From contig NZ_JASTLB010000001.1 in NCBI RefSeq assembly GCF_030499535.1, positions 744,001 to 808,000 on the forward strand: a stretch of DNA of 64,000 nt, given 5' to 3'. The DNA comes from Streptomyces sp. TG1A-8. GTDB taxonomy: Bacteria > Actinomycetota > Actinomycetes > Streptomycetales > Streptomycetaceae. Made by a program: the position numbers and the translations under genes. The notes under the pieces were generated by a model, which searched no databases, was not told the DNA's origin, and saw only the letters and a list, made by a program, of their open reading frames with translations. Positions 27,993 to 38,690 of the stretch are shown here, in pieces (position 1 is the first letter of the stretch; every line of letters begins with the position of its first letter).

Positions 27993-29456
27993 TCAGCGGC
28001 GTGCCACGACCCTCAGCGTCTCCAGGGCGGGATCCGCGGCGTCCGAGATCAGGAAGCCGTGCTCGATCCCGCTGCGCAGGTAGTCCAGCACGTCGGCGGT
28101 GATCACCTCGCCCGGGGCCACGACCGGTACGCCGGGCGGGTACGGGCTGATCATCTCGGCGCAGACGCGGCCCACGGCCCGGTCGGCGGGGATCTGTTCG
28201 GTGGGGCCGAAGAAGGCGTCGCGCGGCAGGACGGCCTGTTCGAGTTCGAGGACGTGGGGCTCGGGCAGGTGGACCGGGGGCTGCCGTTCGATGGAGTCGG
28301 CACGCTCGACCAGGCGGCGCAGGGCGTCGTGGAGGACCTTCTCGCTCTCGTCGTCGTCGGCGTGCGTGAGGGAGGCGCTGATCCGGCAGCTGTCGGAACC
28401 GCCCACGTCCACGTGGAGGTTGGCGCGCAGCCACTCGGCGGCCTGCATGCCGCTGATGCCGAGGTCCCGCACGTCGATGACGATCTTCAGGGGGTCGAAC
28501 TCGGCGGCCAGGCCCTCCTCGATGATCTCGCCGCCCATCACCCGCAGTCCGGGCAGCTCCCGCAGTCCGGCCCGCAGCCGTTCGGCGCGGTGCAGGGCGG
28601 CGTCCAGCAGGGCGTGCCCGTGCTCCACCATCTGCCGCCGCCAGCCGTCCAGGGCGCCGTGCACCAGGGAGGAGGCGCTGGTGGTGCCGAGCAGGTCCTC
28701 GCGCTGCTTGAGCACTTCGGGGGCCACGCGGTCGTGCTGGAGGTGGAAGACCGAGCTCTGCTCGATCGCGCCGCCCATCTTGTGGACGCTGGTGACGACC
28801 AGGTCCGCGTCCGCGTTCATGCCCCAGACCGGCAGGCCCGGGTGGAAGGGCAGGTGGGCGCCCCACGCCTCGTCCACGATGAGCGGCACGTCGAACGAGT
28901 GGCAGGCGTCGGCGACGCCCCGGACGTCCGCGCAGGTGCCCCAGTCGGTGGGCGTGATCAGCAGCATGCCCTTGGCGTCGGGGTGTTCGCGCAGCCGGTT
29001 GCGCACGTCGTCGGGCTCCGGCGGGTGGGCGAGGTGCCGCTCGCGGTCGAACTTGGGGTGGACCCAGATCGGTTCCACCCCGTTGATGATGACCGCGGCC
29101 ATGACGGCCTTGTGCGCGTTGCGGGACAGCAGGAGCTTCTCCCCCGGGCCCGCGACCGAGAGCATCGCGGTCTTGACCGACAGGGAGCTGCCGCACGTCG
29201 AGAAGAACGCGTGTTCGGCGCCGACGGCGTCCGCCATCAGCTCCTGGGCCTGTTCCAGGACGCCCTGGGACTGGCGGCGGTCGTCCAGGCCGTTGAGGCC
29301 GAGCACGTCCGAACGGAACACGTCCATGCCGAGGACCTCCGCGACCCGGGGATCGGTACCGCGCCCCTGCCGGTGGCCCGGTGGCCCGAACACCACGTCC
29401 CCCCTGCGCCGGAACTCCTGCAGGGCGTCCAGTACGGGTGCGCGTGAGTGGTCCAC
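27993..29456 (-). CDS. Orn/Lys/Arg decarboxylase family PLP enzyme
   Basis: The 487-residue enzyme is a fold-type I PLP protein. It has FFSTCGSSLSVKTAML (phosphate binding), TPTDWGTCADV, IVDEAWGAHLPFHP (Asp to the pyridine N) and TSVHKMGGA, the Schiff-base Lys. The C-terminal domain ends with MISPYPPGVPVVAPGE, the signature of the major Orn/Lys/Arg decarboxylase group. Length fits the shorter, SpeA/Cad-like actinobacterial form lacking the N-terminal wing domain. The expected product is a diamine or agmatine; the substrate cannot be chosen here. GTG 29456 has GGGAGGAGG upstream. It is divergent from the M20 gene. Confidence 0.9.
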   Translation of the reverse strand: MDHSRAPVLDALQEFRRRGDVVFGPPGHRQGRGTDPRVAEVLGMDVFRSDVLGLNGLDDRRQSQGVLEQAQELMADAVGAEHAFFSTCGSSLSVKTAMLSVAGPGEKLLLSRNAHKAVMAAVIINGVEPIWVHPKFDRERHLAHPPEPDDVRNRLREHPDAKGMLLITPTDWGTCADVRGVADACHSFDVPLIVDEAWGAHLPFHPGLPVWGMNADADLVVTSVHKMGGAIEQSSVFHLQHDRVAPEVLKQREDLLGTTSASSLVHGALDGWRRQMVEHGHALLDAALHRAERLRAGLRELPGLRVMGGEIIEEGLAAEFDPLKIVIDVRDLGISGMQAAEWLRANLHVDVGGSDSCRISASLTHADDDESEKVLHDALRRLVERADSIERQPPVHLPEPHVLELEQAVLPRDAFFGPTEQIPADRAVGRVCAEMISPYPPGVPVVAPGEVITADVLDYLRSGIEHGFLISDAADPALETLRVVARR

Positions 29457-29641
29457 GGTCGTCCTCCTCCCGGGACCGGGTCCGGGCGTACGGCACCGTT
29501 TCGCCGTACGCGTCACCGCCCGGTGCCGCACCGATCGTGTTGCACCCGCCGGGCGCTCCAAACCCCCGGCCCGGTGTGGGTGCCCCGATCGGTGGAACCC
29601 GGCATGACGGGAAGTCGGCCGACCGTGCGAGGAGGTCCGCG

Positions 29642-30826
29642 TTGTCCAGCCCGCAACTGCCGTACGAGCGCGTCCGGGACGAGGTGGCGAGGCGTGCCGG
29701 CCTCTTGTGGGAGGTGGCGTCGGCCCTGCACGCGGACCCGGAGCCGGCCTTCGGCGAGCACCGGGCGGCGGCCCTGCTGACCGATGAGCTGGAACGCGCG
29801 GGCTTCGCCGTGGAACGGGGGGTGGCGGGCCTGCCGACGGCGTTCGCGGCGCGTTCGGGCCAAGGACGGCCCGCGGTGGCGCTGTTGATGGAGTACGACG
29901 CCCTGCCCGGCCTGGGGCATGCCTGCGGGCACAACCTGATCGCGGCCGCCGGCCTCGGTGCCGCCCTCGTCGCCGACGCCGTGCTGGCGGGGACCGGGGG
30001 GTCGGTGCTGGCGGTGGGCACGCCGGCCGAGGAGGGGGGCGGCGGCAAGGCCCTGGAGGTGGCGGCGGGGGTCTTCGACGACGTCGACGCCGCCTTGATG
30101 TTCCACCCGGGGGTGTACGACTGGGTGCGGGCGCCCCTGACCGCGCAGGAGCAGTACCGGGTGGGCTTCCGGGGCCGGGCGGCGCATCCGACGGGCAGTC
30201 CGACGGAGGGCGTCGACGCGCTCGCGGCGCTGATCGAGCTGTTCAACGTGCTGTCCTCCCTCGGCCGGCGGCTGCCGCAGGGTTCGCACGTGCAGGGCAT
30301 CATCACCCACGGGGGCACGGCCACGAACATCGTGCCGGAGTACGCGGAGGGACGGTTCGGGCTGCGGGCGCTCACCACCGGCGCGCTGGACGACCTGGCG
30401 GCGCGGCTGCGCACCGCGGCCGAGGGTGTCGCGTCGGCGACCGGTACGGCCGTCGAGGTCGAGCGGGCGACCGTGCGCTACGAGCACTTCCGCGACAGCG
30501 GGGTGCTGTCCGGGCGCTTCGCCGGCCACCTGGACCGGGCCGGGATCACCCTCACCCCGCCCGTTCCCGGTGTCTACCTGGGCTCTTCGGACATCGGCAA
30601 CGTCAGCGGCCGGGTGCCCGCCATCCATCCGTTCGTCGCGATCATGGACGACAGCGGCTCCGACCACACCCCCGAGTTCGCCGCCGCGGCGGCCTCGGAG
30701 CGCGGCCGCCGGGTATTGACGGCCGTGGTGGAGGCGTTGGCCTGCACGGCCGTCGACGTGCTGCGGGACGCGGACCTGCGGACCCGGGCCTGGGAGGGGC
30801 ACCGGGCCGGGGCCGGCGCGCCCTGA
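29642..30826 (+). CDS. M20-family amidohydrolase
   Basis: The 394-residue metallopeptidase-fold enzyme shows the di-metal site in EYDALPGLGHACGHNL, the bridging EE in GTPAEEGGGG, and MFHPG. The dimerisation-domain motif THGGTATNIVPEYAEG and the late DDSGSDHTPEF follow. It resembles AbgB/aminobenzoyl-glutamate or N-acyl amino acid hydrolases of subfamily M20D and probably cleaves an amide bond in the cytoplasm. TTG 29642 is chosen because GAGGAGG lies 6 bases upstream; earlier in-frame sequence is non-coding in character. Its neighbourhood with a basic amino-acid decarboxylase suggests amine or amino-acid salvage, by inference only. Confidence 0.9.
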   Translation: MSSPQLPYERVRDEVARRAGLLWEVASALHADPEPAFGEHRAAALLTDELERAGFAVERGVAGLPTAFAARSGQGRPAVALLMEYDALPGLGHACGHNLIAAAGLGAALVADAVLAGTGGSVLAVGTPAEEGGGGKALEVAAGVFDDVDAALMFHPGVYDWVRAPLTAQEQYRVGFRGRAAHPTGSPTEGVDALAALIELFNVLSSLGRRLPQGSHVQGIITHGGTATNIVPEYAEGRFGLRALTTGALDDLAARLRTAAEGVASATGTAVEVERATVRYEHFRDSGVLSGRFAGHLDRAGITLTPPVPGVYLGSSDIGNVSGRVPAIHPFVAIMDDSGSDHTPEFAAAAASERGRRVLTAVVEALACTAVDVLRDADLRTRAWEGHRAGAGAP

Positions 30827-30834
30827 GCACGGCG

Positions 30835-30881
30835 GGGCCCCTCCGCGCCACCGGGGCGGGCCGGCGGACGCGGAGGGGCCC
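30835..30881. terminator. bidirectional terminator between convergent genes
   Basis: GGGCCCCTCCGCG (30835-30847) and CGCGGAGGGGCCC (30869-30881) form a perfect 13-bp stem with a 21-base loop, 8 bases after the M20 stop and 8 bases before the end of the opposing gene. Confidence 0.75.
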
Positions 30882-30889
30882 GGTGGTGC

Positions 30890-33436
<2,547 letters not shown>

Positions 33437-33480
33437 ACGGCGGCTCCATGCGGCTGCGGGATCCAAGAGGTGGAACCCCT

Positions 33481-33513
33481 CACTTAGTTCATGTTTTGAT
33501 TTAAGTGATGAAC
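33481..33513. promoter_or_regulatory. interleaved inverted repeats upstream of the beta-helix gene
   Basis: In an AT-rich island, CACTTA-GTTCAT and TAAGTG-ATGAAC flank a 9-base centre. CACTTA pairs with TAAGTG and GTTCAT with ATGAAC, so two dyads are nested in crossing order. The position 45-77 bases before the beta-helix gene start suits an operator for a sugar-responsive repressor. Confidence 0.5.
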
Positions 33514-33618
33514 CAAACGGTCGGCAAGCCTTCGGAAGTCAAATCCTCAAAACCCGGCGCCCCGCCGGGCGCCGCACCGCCCCGGCGCCCGCACGTGGCT
33601 GCCCGCCGGGCCCGCCTC

Positions 33619-33927
33619 TTAGGGCCGCGTGGGGGCGCGCCGCTGGTCCTGGTCGCCGACGGGGTCGGACAGGGGCGTGTCCCAGGCCAGTTGGTGGTGC
33701 GGCGCCTCGTCCTGCCGCTGGACGGGGGAAGCCGCGGCCCCGGCGCGCGGGGCACCGGGCTGGGCCGGGGCGCGCATGCCGTTGCCGGCGGGGGTGAGGA
33801 AGGCGCCGAGGTCCTCGGCCGTGCCGGAGTGCGCCTCGTGCACGGTGACCTCGTGTCCCGCCTTGTGCAGGGCCAGGGCCGCCGCCGTGCCCGCGATGCC
33901 GCCGCCGATCACCAGTACTCGTGTCAC
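33619..33927 (-). pseudogene. remnant of an FAD-dependent monooxygenase/oxidoreductase
   Basis: From GTG 33927 the sequence begins as a normal flavoprotein: TRVLVIGGGIAGTAAALALHKAGHEVTVHE is the FAD-binding Rossmann motif, followed by FLTPAGNGMRA. About residue 52 it changes to unrelated Pro/Gln/Asp-rich residues and stops at 102. The C-terminal HHQLAWDTPLSDP may be the tail of the same protein in frame. About 300 residues are therefore missing, consistent with an internal deletion. Confidence 0.75.
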
Positions 33928-34453
33928 GCTCCGCTCCCACCGGCCGTATGCGTTGGCACCGTCCAAGGGCAGTGACGGGCGCGGGGGCCGTCCGGGGGCC
34001 GCGATCCGGACACGTCCGGCCCGCCCGGGGCAGGGCCGGCGACCGGCCGGGGCAGGGGCCGCGATCCGGGCAGGCCCTCCCCGGCGGGGTGGCGGGTCCG
34101 GCTCCGGCCGGCCCCGGGGGACGGCTCGCGGCCCGCCGCCCCGTCACGGCGGGGGGCGGCGGGGGCTCGGGGTGTGCTCGCCGTGCACACGGCCGTGCTG
34201 CGCACGGGCGGCCCGTGCGGAGTCCGCGCGGGCGCACGGGCGGCGCGGACGCGGGTCCCCGCGAGGCCGCCCGCGGTGACCCGGGGCGTTTCCGGTGGCC
34301 CGGGAGCCGTGCCCGGCCGGCCGCGGGCCGGACGCTCCCCGCCCGGCGCGCCGACGGCAGGGCGCACGGCGAGCAGGGCCTTTGCGACCGTGCGCGGGGT
34401 GTCCGGCGGCCTGTCGAAGGGGTTTTCGCCCGCGGAACGGGTACGTGCGGGCC
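33928..34453. other. intergenic region, no gene seen
   Basis: The 526 bases are very GC-rich with many CCGGG/GGCCG short repeats. Both strands are open for long stretches, but no frame has a ribosome site, balanced composition or known motif. The promoters of the flavoprotein remnant and of the phosphatase must lie at its two ends. Confidence 0.45.
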
Positions 34454-35491
34454 ATGCGGGTGAGCGTGGTGGATGCGGGTTCGAAGACGGTCCGGTTGGC
34501 GGTCGCCGATGCGCAGGGGGGTCTTCCGCTGCCGGTGCACACGGTCAAGTGGAAGCTGCGCCTGTCCGACCACGTGGCGCCGGACGGCACCATCGGCGAG
34601 GCGGCCGTGGACGAGCTGGTCAAGGCCGTGGCCGCCGCCGGCAGTGCGGCCCGGCGCTGGAAGGCGGCGGGGCCGCTGGCCTTCGCGACCACCGTCGTGC
34701 GCAACGCCCCCAACCGGGAGGAGGTGCTGGAGCGGGTCTCCTCGGAGACCGGCGTCCGCATGTGCACCCTGCCCGGCGAGACCGAGGCCGAGCTGACGTT
34801 CCTGGCGGCGCGCCGCTGGCTGGGCTGGCGCGCCGGTCCGCTGGCACTGCTCGACGTCGGCGGCGGCTCGCTGGAGGTGGCCTTCGGCCGCGGACGGCTG
34901 CCCGACTTCGCCGCCTCGCTCCCGCTCGGCGCGCACCGGCTCACGCAGGAGCTCCTCGGCCCGCAGGACCCGCCCGCCCCGGGGGACGTCAAGTCGCTGC
35001 GGCGCCGGGTGCGCCACGAACTGCGGGACGTGGCGGCGCGGATCCGCTGGGAGGGGCCGCGCACCGCGGCGGTGACGTCCCGCACCTTCCAGCAGCTGGC
35101 CAGGCTGTGCGGGGCGGCGGCGGGGCGGCACGGGCCCTTCGTGGGACGCGAGATGCTCCGCCGGGACCTCCGCGAGGTCATCGACACCCTCTCCTCGCTG
35201 CCCGCCGCCGAGCGGGCCCGGCTGCCCGGCATCTCCGCCCCGCGGGCCGAGCAGAGCCTCGCGGGCGCCGTCGTCGGACACACCGCCCTGAAACTCATGG
35301 GACTGCGCCGGGTCGTCGTGTGCCCGTGGGCGGTCCGGGAGGGCGTACTGCTCCGCTACCTGGAGGACGGCGCCGACTGGTGGGCGGAGGCTTCCGCGGC
35401 CGTCACCGCGCCCGCCGGCACCGCCGCCCTCACGCCTCCCACGGTCCTCACGAGACCGCCCCGGCTCCCGCACGCCCGGGTCGGCGGGTGA
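34454..35491 (+). CDS. Ppx/GppA-family phosphatase
   Basis: The 345-residue protein has the actin-like ATPase fold of exopolyphosphatases. VSVVDAGSKTVRLAV is the first phosphate loop, FATTVVRNAPNR and PGETEAELTFLAARR follow, and LLDVGGGSLEVAFG is the second phosphate loop with the catalytic acidic residues. Family members release phosphate from polyphosphate or hydrolyse pppGpp to ppGpp. Streptomyces has two or three paralogues. ATG 34454 is the first start in this frame near the conserved N-terminus; its ribosome site is weak. The 3' end overlaps the opposing oxidoreductase gene by 44 bases. Confidence 0.88.
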   Translation: MRVSVVDAGSKTVRLAVADAQGGLPLPVHTVKWKLRLSDHVAPDGTIGEAAVDELVKAVAAAGSAARRWKAAGPLAFATTVVRNAPNREEVLERVSSETGVRMCTLPGETEAELTFLAARRWLGWRAGPLALLDVGGGSLEVAFGRGRLPDFAASLPLGAHRLTQELLGPQDPPAPGDVKSLRRRVRHELRDVAARIRWEGPRTAAVTSRTFQQLARLCGAAAGRHGPFVGREMLRRDLREVIDTLSSLPAAERARLPGISAPRAEQSLAGAVVGHTALKLMGLRRVVVCPWAVREGVLLRYLEDGADWWAEASAAVTAPAGTAALTPPTVLTRPPRLPHARVGG

Positions 35492-36470
35492 GCCGGAGGA
35501 CCCCCGGCGGCCCGGGGCGCGGCGCCCTCGGCCGGGCCGGTGCCGCCTGCCCGGGCGGCAGGACCCGGCCGGTGCTCCCGGTGTGCCCGGCGCGGGGGGA
35601 GCGGGCCTGCGCCGGCCGCCCGTCGTCGTCGCCCGCGAGCAGGGCGACGAGTCGGGCGCCGGTCACCGTCCCGTCGTCCTTGTGCGCGGCCCAGCGGGCG
35701 AAGGTCTCCGCCGCCGCGTCGGCGAAGGTGCCCGGGAGTCCGGTGTCGTGCCGGGCCGTGCGGATCTCCCGCATCCCCGGTTCCCGGCGCCAGGCCCGCG
35801 GACCTGCGCCCGCCGGCTGACCGGACTGTGCCAGCGGGGTGCCGGGCAGCGACCGTCCGGCCAGTTCCGGCAGTTCCCCGCCCACCTCATGCCCCTCGGC
35901 GAGGGCGAGGGCCTGGGCGGCCAGGGCGTGGGAGACCTCGGTGCAGGCGGCGAAGGCCAGCTTGAGCGCCGAGGCCCGCCCGACCGGCCCGGGCAGGGGG
36001 CGCGGGGCCAGGAGGGCGCCGGTGAACAGCGCCCAGACCCGTGCGACGGCCTCCGCCGGGCCCGACAGGTACAGCCGGGTGGTCCCGGCCGTGCGGGGCG
36101 GCGGGCCGGTGATCCCGCCGTCCACCACGGTCGTGCCGGCGGCGCCGAACACCTCGCTGATTTCGGCCATTCGCCGCGGGCTGACCGCGTTGGCCCCGGC
36201 GTAGACGCCGCGGAAGCCGGTGGCCGCGACCTGCCGGGCGACGTCGAGCGCGGCGGCCGGCGGGCATCCGCTCAGCACGACGTCGCAGGCCGCCGTCAGT
36301 TCCGCGGGGTCCCCGGCGGGGCACAGCCCGGCCTCGGCGGCCCGTTCCCGCGAGGCGTCCGAGCGGCCCTCGGGCACCCGCCGCACCGTCGCTCCCGCGG
36401 CCACGGCCTGCGCGGCCACCCGCGCCCCCATGGCGCCGGGGTGCACGATCCCCACCTGCCGCCCAGTCAT
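35448..36470 (-). CDS. NAD(P)-dependent oxidoreductase (3-hydroxyisobutyrate/6-phosphogluconate dehydrogenase-like)
   Basis: The 340-residue protein starts QVGIVHPGAMGARVA, the dinucleotide motif (G-x-x-x-M-G) of the beta-hydroxyacid dehydrogenase family. CDVVLSGCPP, VDGGITGPPP (substrate-binding DxxxSG-like strand) and LKLAFAACTEVSHALAA follow; the latter contains the catalytic Lys as in G-x-x-x-K helices. The substrate is unknown. The last 60 residues are Arg/Pro/Gly-rich and overlap the phosphatase gene on the other strand, so they may be a degenerate extension. ATG 36470 has only GGGG as ribosome site. Confidence 0.75.
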   Translation of the reverse strand: MTGRQVGIVHPGAMGARVAAQAVAAGATVRRVPEGRSDASRERAAEAGLCPAGDPAELTAACDVVLSGCPPAAALDVARQVAATGFRGVYAGANAVSPRRMAEISEVFGAAGTTVVDGGITGPPPRTAGTTRLYLSGPAEAVARVWALFTGALLAPRPLPGPVGRASALKLAFAACTEVSHALAAQALALAEGHEVGGELPELAGRSLPGTPLAQSGQPAGAGPRAWRREPGMREIRTARHDTGLPGTFADAAAETFARWAAHKDDGTVTGARLVALLAGDDDGRPAQARSPRAGHTGSTGRVLPPGQAAPARPRAPRPGPPGVLRLTRRPGRAGAGAVS

Positions 36471-36774
36471 GCGGGGACCCCGACCCCACGCCCCGCGCAG
36501 GGGCGGCGGGGCTGCCGGGGAGGCCTGCCCCGGGGCGCCGGGGCCCGGCAGCCGGACAGCCGGTCGGGCCAGGTGACCCGGCCGGCGCCGAAGGGGCCCC
36601 GCTCGCACCGGAAGGAGCCGACCGCCTCGCCGTCCCCGCGCGCCACCGCGGCCCGTGCCGCGGCCGCGGTGGCGGCCGGCCCCCGGCGCGTTCGCGCCGG
36701 CCGGTCCCGGGCGTGCTGGCACACTGCCTGGTCGGCCCGCGGAGCCCCGCGGCCCCGACGAAAGGCGGTACGCC
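36471..36774. other. intergenic region between divergent genes, no gene seen
   Basis: The 304 bases are GC-rich with an imperfect hairpin around GCGCGTTCGCGCCGG near 36690. They should hold the divergent promoters of the oxidoreductase and the thioesterase; no clear consensus is visible. Confidence 0.4.
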
Positions 36775-37191
36775 ATGTCCTCCCTCCCGAAGCCCGCCGA
36801 GTTACTGGCCGCCATGCCGTTCGCGGCCGGGCTCGGCATCGAACTGCTGGCGGCCACGGCCGAGCGCACGGTCGGCAGCCTGGCCTGGTCCCCACGGGTC
36901 TGTACGGCGGGCGGCGCGCTGCACGGCGGGGCGCTGATGGCGCTGGCGGACAGCGTCGGTGCCGTGTGCGCCCACCTGAACCTGCCCGAGGGGGCCTCGG
37001 GCACCTCGACGGTGGAGTCCAAGACCAACTTCCTGCGGGCGGTGACGGGCGGGCACGTCCGCGCCACGGCCCGCCCGCTGCACCTGGGCGGCACCCTCCT
37101 GGTGGTGCAGACCGACCTGCGTGACGACCGCGACCGGCTGGTCGGCCAGACGACGCAGACCCAGATCGTGCTGCGGAGGGGCACCGGCTGA
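36775..37191 (+). CDS. PaaI-type hotdog-fold thioesterase
   Basis: The 138-residue protein matches the PaaI thioesterase fold. GIELLAATAERTVGSL is the first beta-strand, and GGALHGGALMALADSVGAVCA is the hotdog helix with the conserved HGG catalytic region. SKTNFLRAVTGGHVRATARPLH and VVQTDLRDDRDRLVGQTTQTQ complete it. It hydrolyses acyl-CoA thioesters, often aromatic ones. GAAAGGCGG lies 6 bases before ATG 36775. It is likely monocistronic; the chitinase promoter region begins directly after. Confidence 0.92.
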   Translation: MSSLPKPAELLAAMPFAAGLGIELLAATAERTVGSLAWSPRVCTAGGALHGGALMALADSVGAVCAHLNLPEGASGTSTVESKTNFLRAVTGGHVRATARPLHLGGTLLVVQTDLRDDRDRLVGQTTQTQIVLRRGTG

Positions 37192-37253
37192 CGACGTGCC
37201 GGGACCCGCGGGCCACCGGAGCCGCAGCCTCCACCACAGGTAAAGAGATCGCA

Positions 37254-37288
37254 TGGTCTAGTCCAAAGAGCAGCTTTGGACTAGACCA
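37254..37288 (+). promoter_or_regulatory. DasR-type operator pair upstream of the chitinase
   Basis: TGGTCTAGTCCAAAG and its exact reverse complement CTTTGGACTAGACCA flank AGCAG, a perfect 15-bp inverted repeat. Each arm contains TGGTCTAG-TCCA, close to the DasR-responsive element core TGGTCTAGACCA, and similar paired sequences precede many Streptomyces chitinase genes. It lies 73-107 bases before the start codon, so it should link expression to N-acetylglucosamine through DasR. Confidence 0.8.
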
Positions 37289-37360
37289 ACCCATTGACGT
37301 GAGCGCAACAGCTCCCGGAGGCTGGGGCCCCTCCCCCATCCCATCCCCTGGAGGCACGCA

Positions 37361-38581
37361 GTGAGACGTCTTCGCGCATGGCTGGGCGCCGCGGCCGCCG
37401 TCGGACTGGCCGCCGCGGGCACGACCGCGTTCGTCGCCGGCAACGCCCAGGGCGCGACCAGCGCGCTCAGCAACCGCTGGTACGCCGCCGCGCCGTACCT
37501 GATGCCGCTGGACAACGACCCGCCGAACCCGGCCGCCATCATGGACGCCACCGGCCTGAAGGCCTTCCAGCTCGCCTTCGTCCTGGCCCCCAACGGCGGC
37601 GGCTGCTCGCCGACCTGGGGCGGCACGGCGGCCGTCTCCTCGGACACGGCGGTCCAGTCGGTCATCAACACCGTCCGCGGCAAGGGCGGCGACGTCTCCG
37701 TCTCCATCGGCGGCTACGGCGGCACCAAGCTCGGCCAGGCCTGCCCGGACGCGGCGTCCACGGCGGCGGCCTACCAGCAGGTCATCAGCAAGTACGGGCT
37801 GCACGCCATCGACTTCGACCTGGAGGAGCCGGAGTACGAGAACGCGGCGGCCATCAGGAACGAGATCGGCGCCGCGAAGATCCTCCAGCAGAACAACCCG
37901 GGCCTGTACGTCTCGGTGACCACGGCCGGCACCGCGGACGGCACCGGCTGGTTCGGCAAGCAGATGCTGCTGGAGGCGAAGTCGCAGGGGTTCACCCCGA
38001 ACAACTTCTCCATCATGCCGTTCGACGGCGGCTTCAACGGCGCGGCGAGCCAGACCAGCGCGCTGACCAACTTCAACGCGATCCTGCAGTCCACCTTCGG
38101 CTGGGACCAGGCGACCGCCTACGCCCACGAGGGCTTCTCGGGCATGAACGGCCGCAGCGACACCGGGGAGTACTTCTCGCAGGCCGACTTCCAGACCGTG
38201 CTGGACTACGCGACCAGCCACAACATGGACCGGTTCACGTTCTGGTCGCTGAACCGCGACCGGCAGTGCACCCCGGCCGACAACGGCGGCCGCACGTCGG
38301 GCACGTGCTCCAGCGTGGCCCAGAACTCCTGGGACTTCGCGAAGTACTCGGTGAAGTTCGCCGGGGCCACCCCGCCCACCACGCCCCCCACCTCCACGCC
38401 CACGCCGACCCCGACCCCCACCCCGACGTCCTGCAAGACGGCGTGGAGCCCGGCGGCCGTGTACACGGCGGGCAACGAGGTCTCGTACAACAAGCACAAC
38501 TGGAAGGCCAAGTGGTGGACCCAGAACGAGGTACCCGGCACCTCGGAGTGGGGCGCCTGGCAGGACGAGGGCTCCTGCTGA
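37361..38581 (+). CDS. secreted chitinase, GH18 with C-terminal chitin-binding domain
   Basis: The 406-residue enzyme has a Sec signal peptide (to about residue 31). A compact GH18 barrel follows (about 35-335), whose catalytic strand is LHAIDFDLEE, carrying the D-x-D-x-E of the family. A (Thr-Pro)-rich linker (about 340-360) precedes a CBM5/12-type domain: WSPAAVYTAGNEVSYNKHNWKAKWWTQNEVP, ending WQDEGSC. It degrades chitin outside the cell. GTG 37361 follows GGAGGCACGCA. It resembles the short actinobacterial ChiC/ChiD-like GH18 group with domain order reversed from most Streptomyces forms. DasR control is expected from the upstream operator. Confidence 0.95.
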   Translation: MRRLRAWLGAAAAVGLAAAGTTAFVAGNAQGATSALSNRWYAAAPYLMPLDNDPPNPAAIMDATGLKAFQLAFVLAPNGGGCSPTWGGTAAVSSDTAVQSVINTVRGKGGDVSVSIGGYGGTKLGQACPDAASTAAAYQQVISKYGLHAIDFDLEEPEYENAAAIRNEIGAAKILQQNNPGLYVSVTTAGTADGTGWFGKQMLLEAKSQGFTPNNFSIMPFDGGFNGAASQTSALTNFNAILQSTFGWDQATAYAHEGFSGMNGRSDTGEYFSQADFQTVLDYATSHNMDRFTFWSLNRDRQCTPADNGGRTSGTCSSVAQNSWDFAKYSVKFAGATPPTTPPTSTPTPTPTPTPTSCKTAWSPAAVYTAGNEVSYNKHNWKAKWWTQNEVPGTSEWGAWQDEGSC

Positions 38582-38585
38582 CCCC

Positions 38586-38614
38586 TTGACTCCCCTGGTT
38601 CGGACCTCTAGCTT
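38586..38614 (+). promoter_or_regulatory. sigma70-type promoter for the alginate lyase
   Basis: TTGACT (38586-38591) and TAGCTT (38609-38614) are separated by exactly 17 bases, placing transcription start near 38621, just before the 12-bp inverted repeat. It begins only 5 bases after the chitinase stop codon. Confidence 0.65.
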
Positions 38615-38632
38615 CGCGGGTCACCAGCAACC

Positions 38633-38671
38633 AAGGATGCGTTCGGCGTTCATCATGCTGAACGCATCCTT
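38633..38671 (+). promoter_or_regulatory. 12-bp perfect inverted repeat in the alginate-lyase leader
   Basis: AAGGATGCGTTC and GAACGCATCCTT flank a 15-base centre containing a smaller dyad (TTCA-TCATGC-TGAA). It sits immediately downstream of the predicted transcription start and 20 bases before the ATG, a position typical of a roadblock operator for a sugar-acid-responsive repressor. As an RNA hairpin it could alternatively end chitinase transcripts. Confidence 0.6.
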
Positions 38672-38690
38672 GCGGCGAAGGGACCCCCAC

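Noticed and set aside
25999..30414. 1471-codon open frame on the minus strand across the rsb and decarboxylase region
   Set aside because: Runs antisense to or in the wrong frame of several well-supported genes; its composition is that of a GC-bias shadow.
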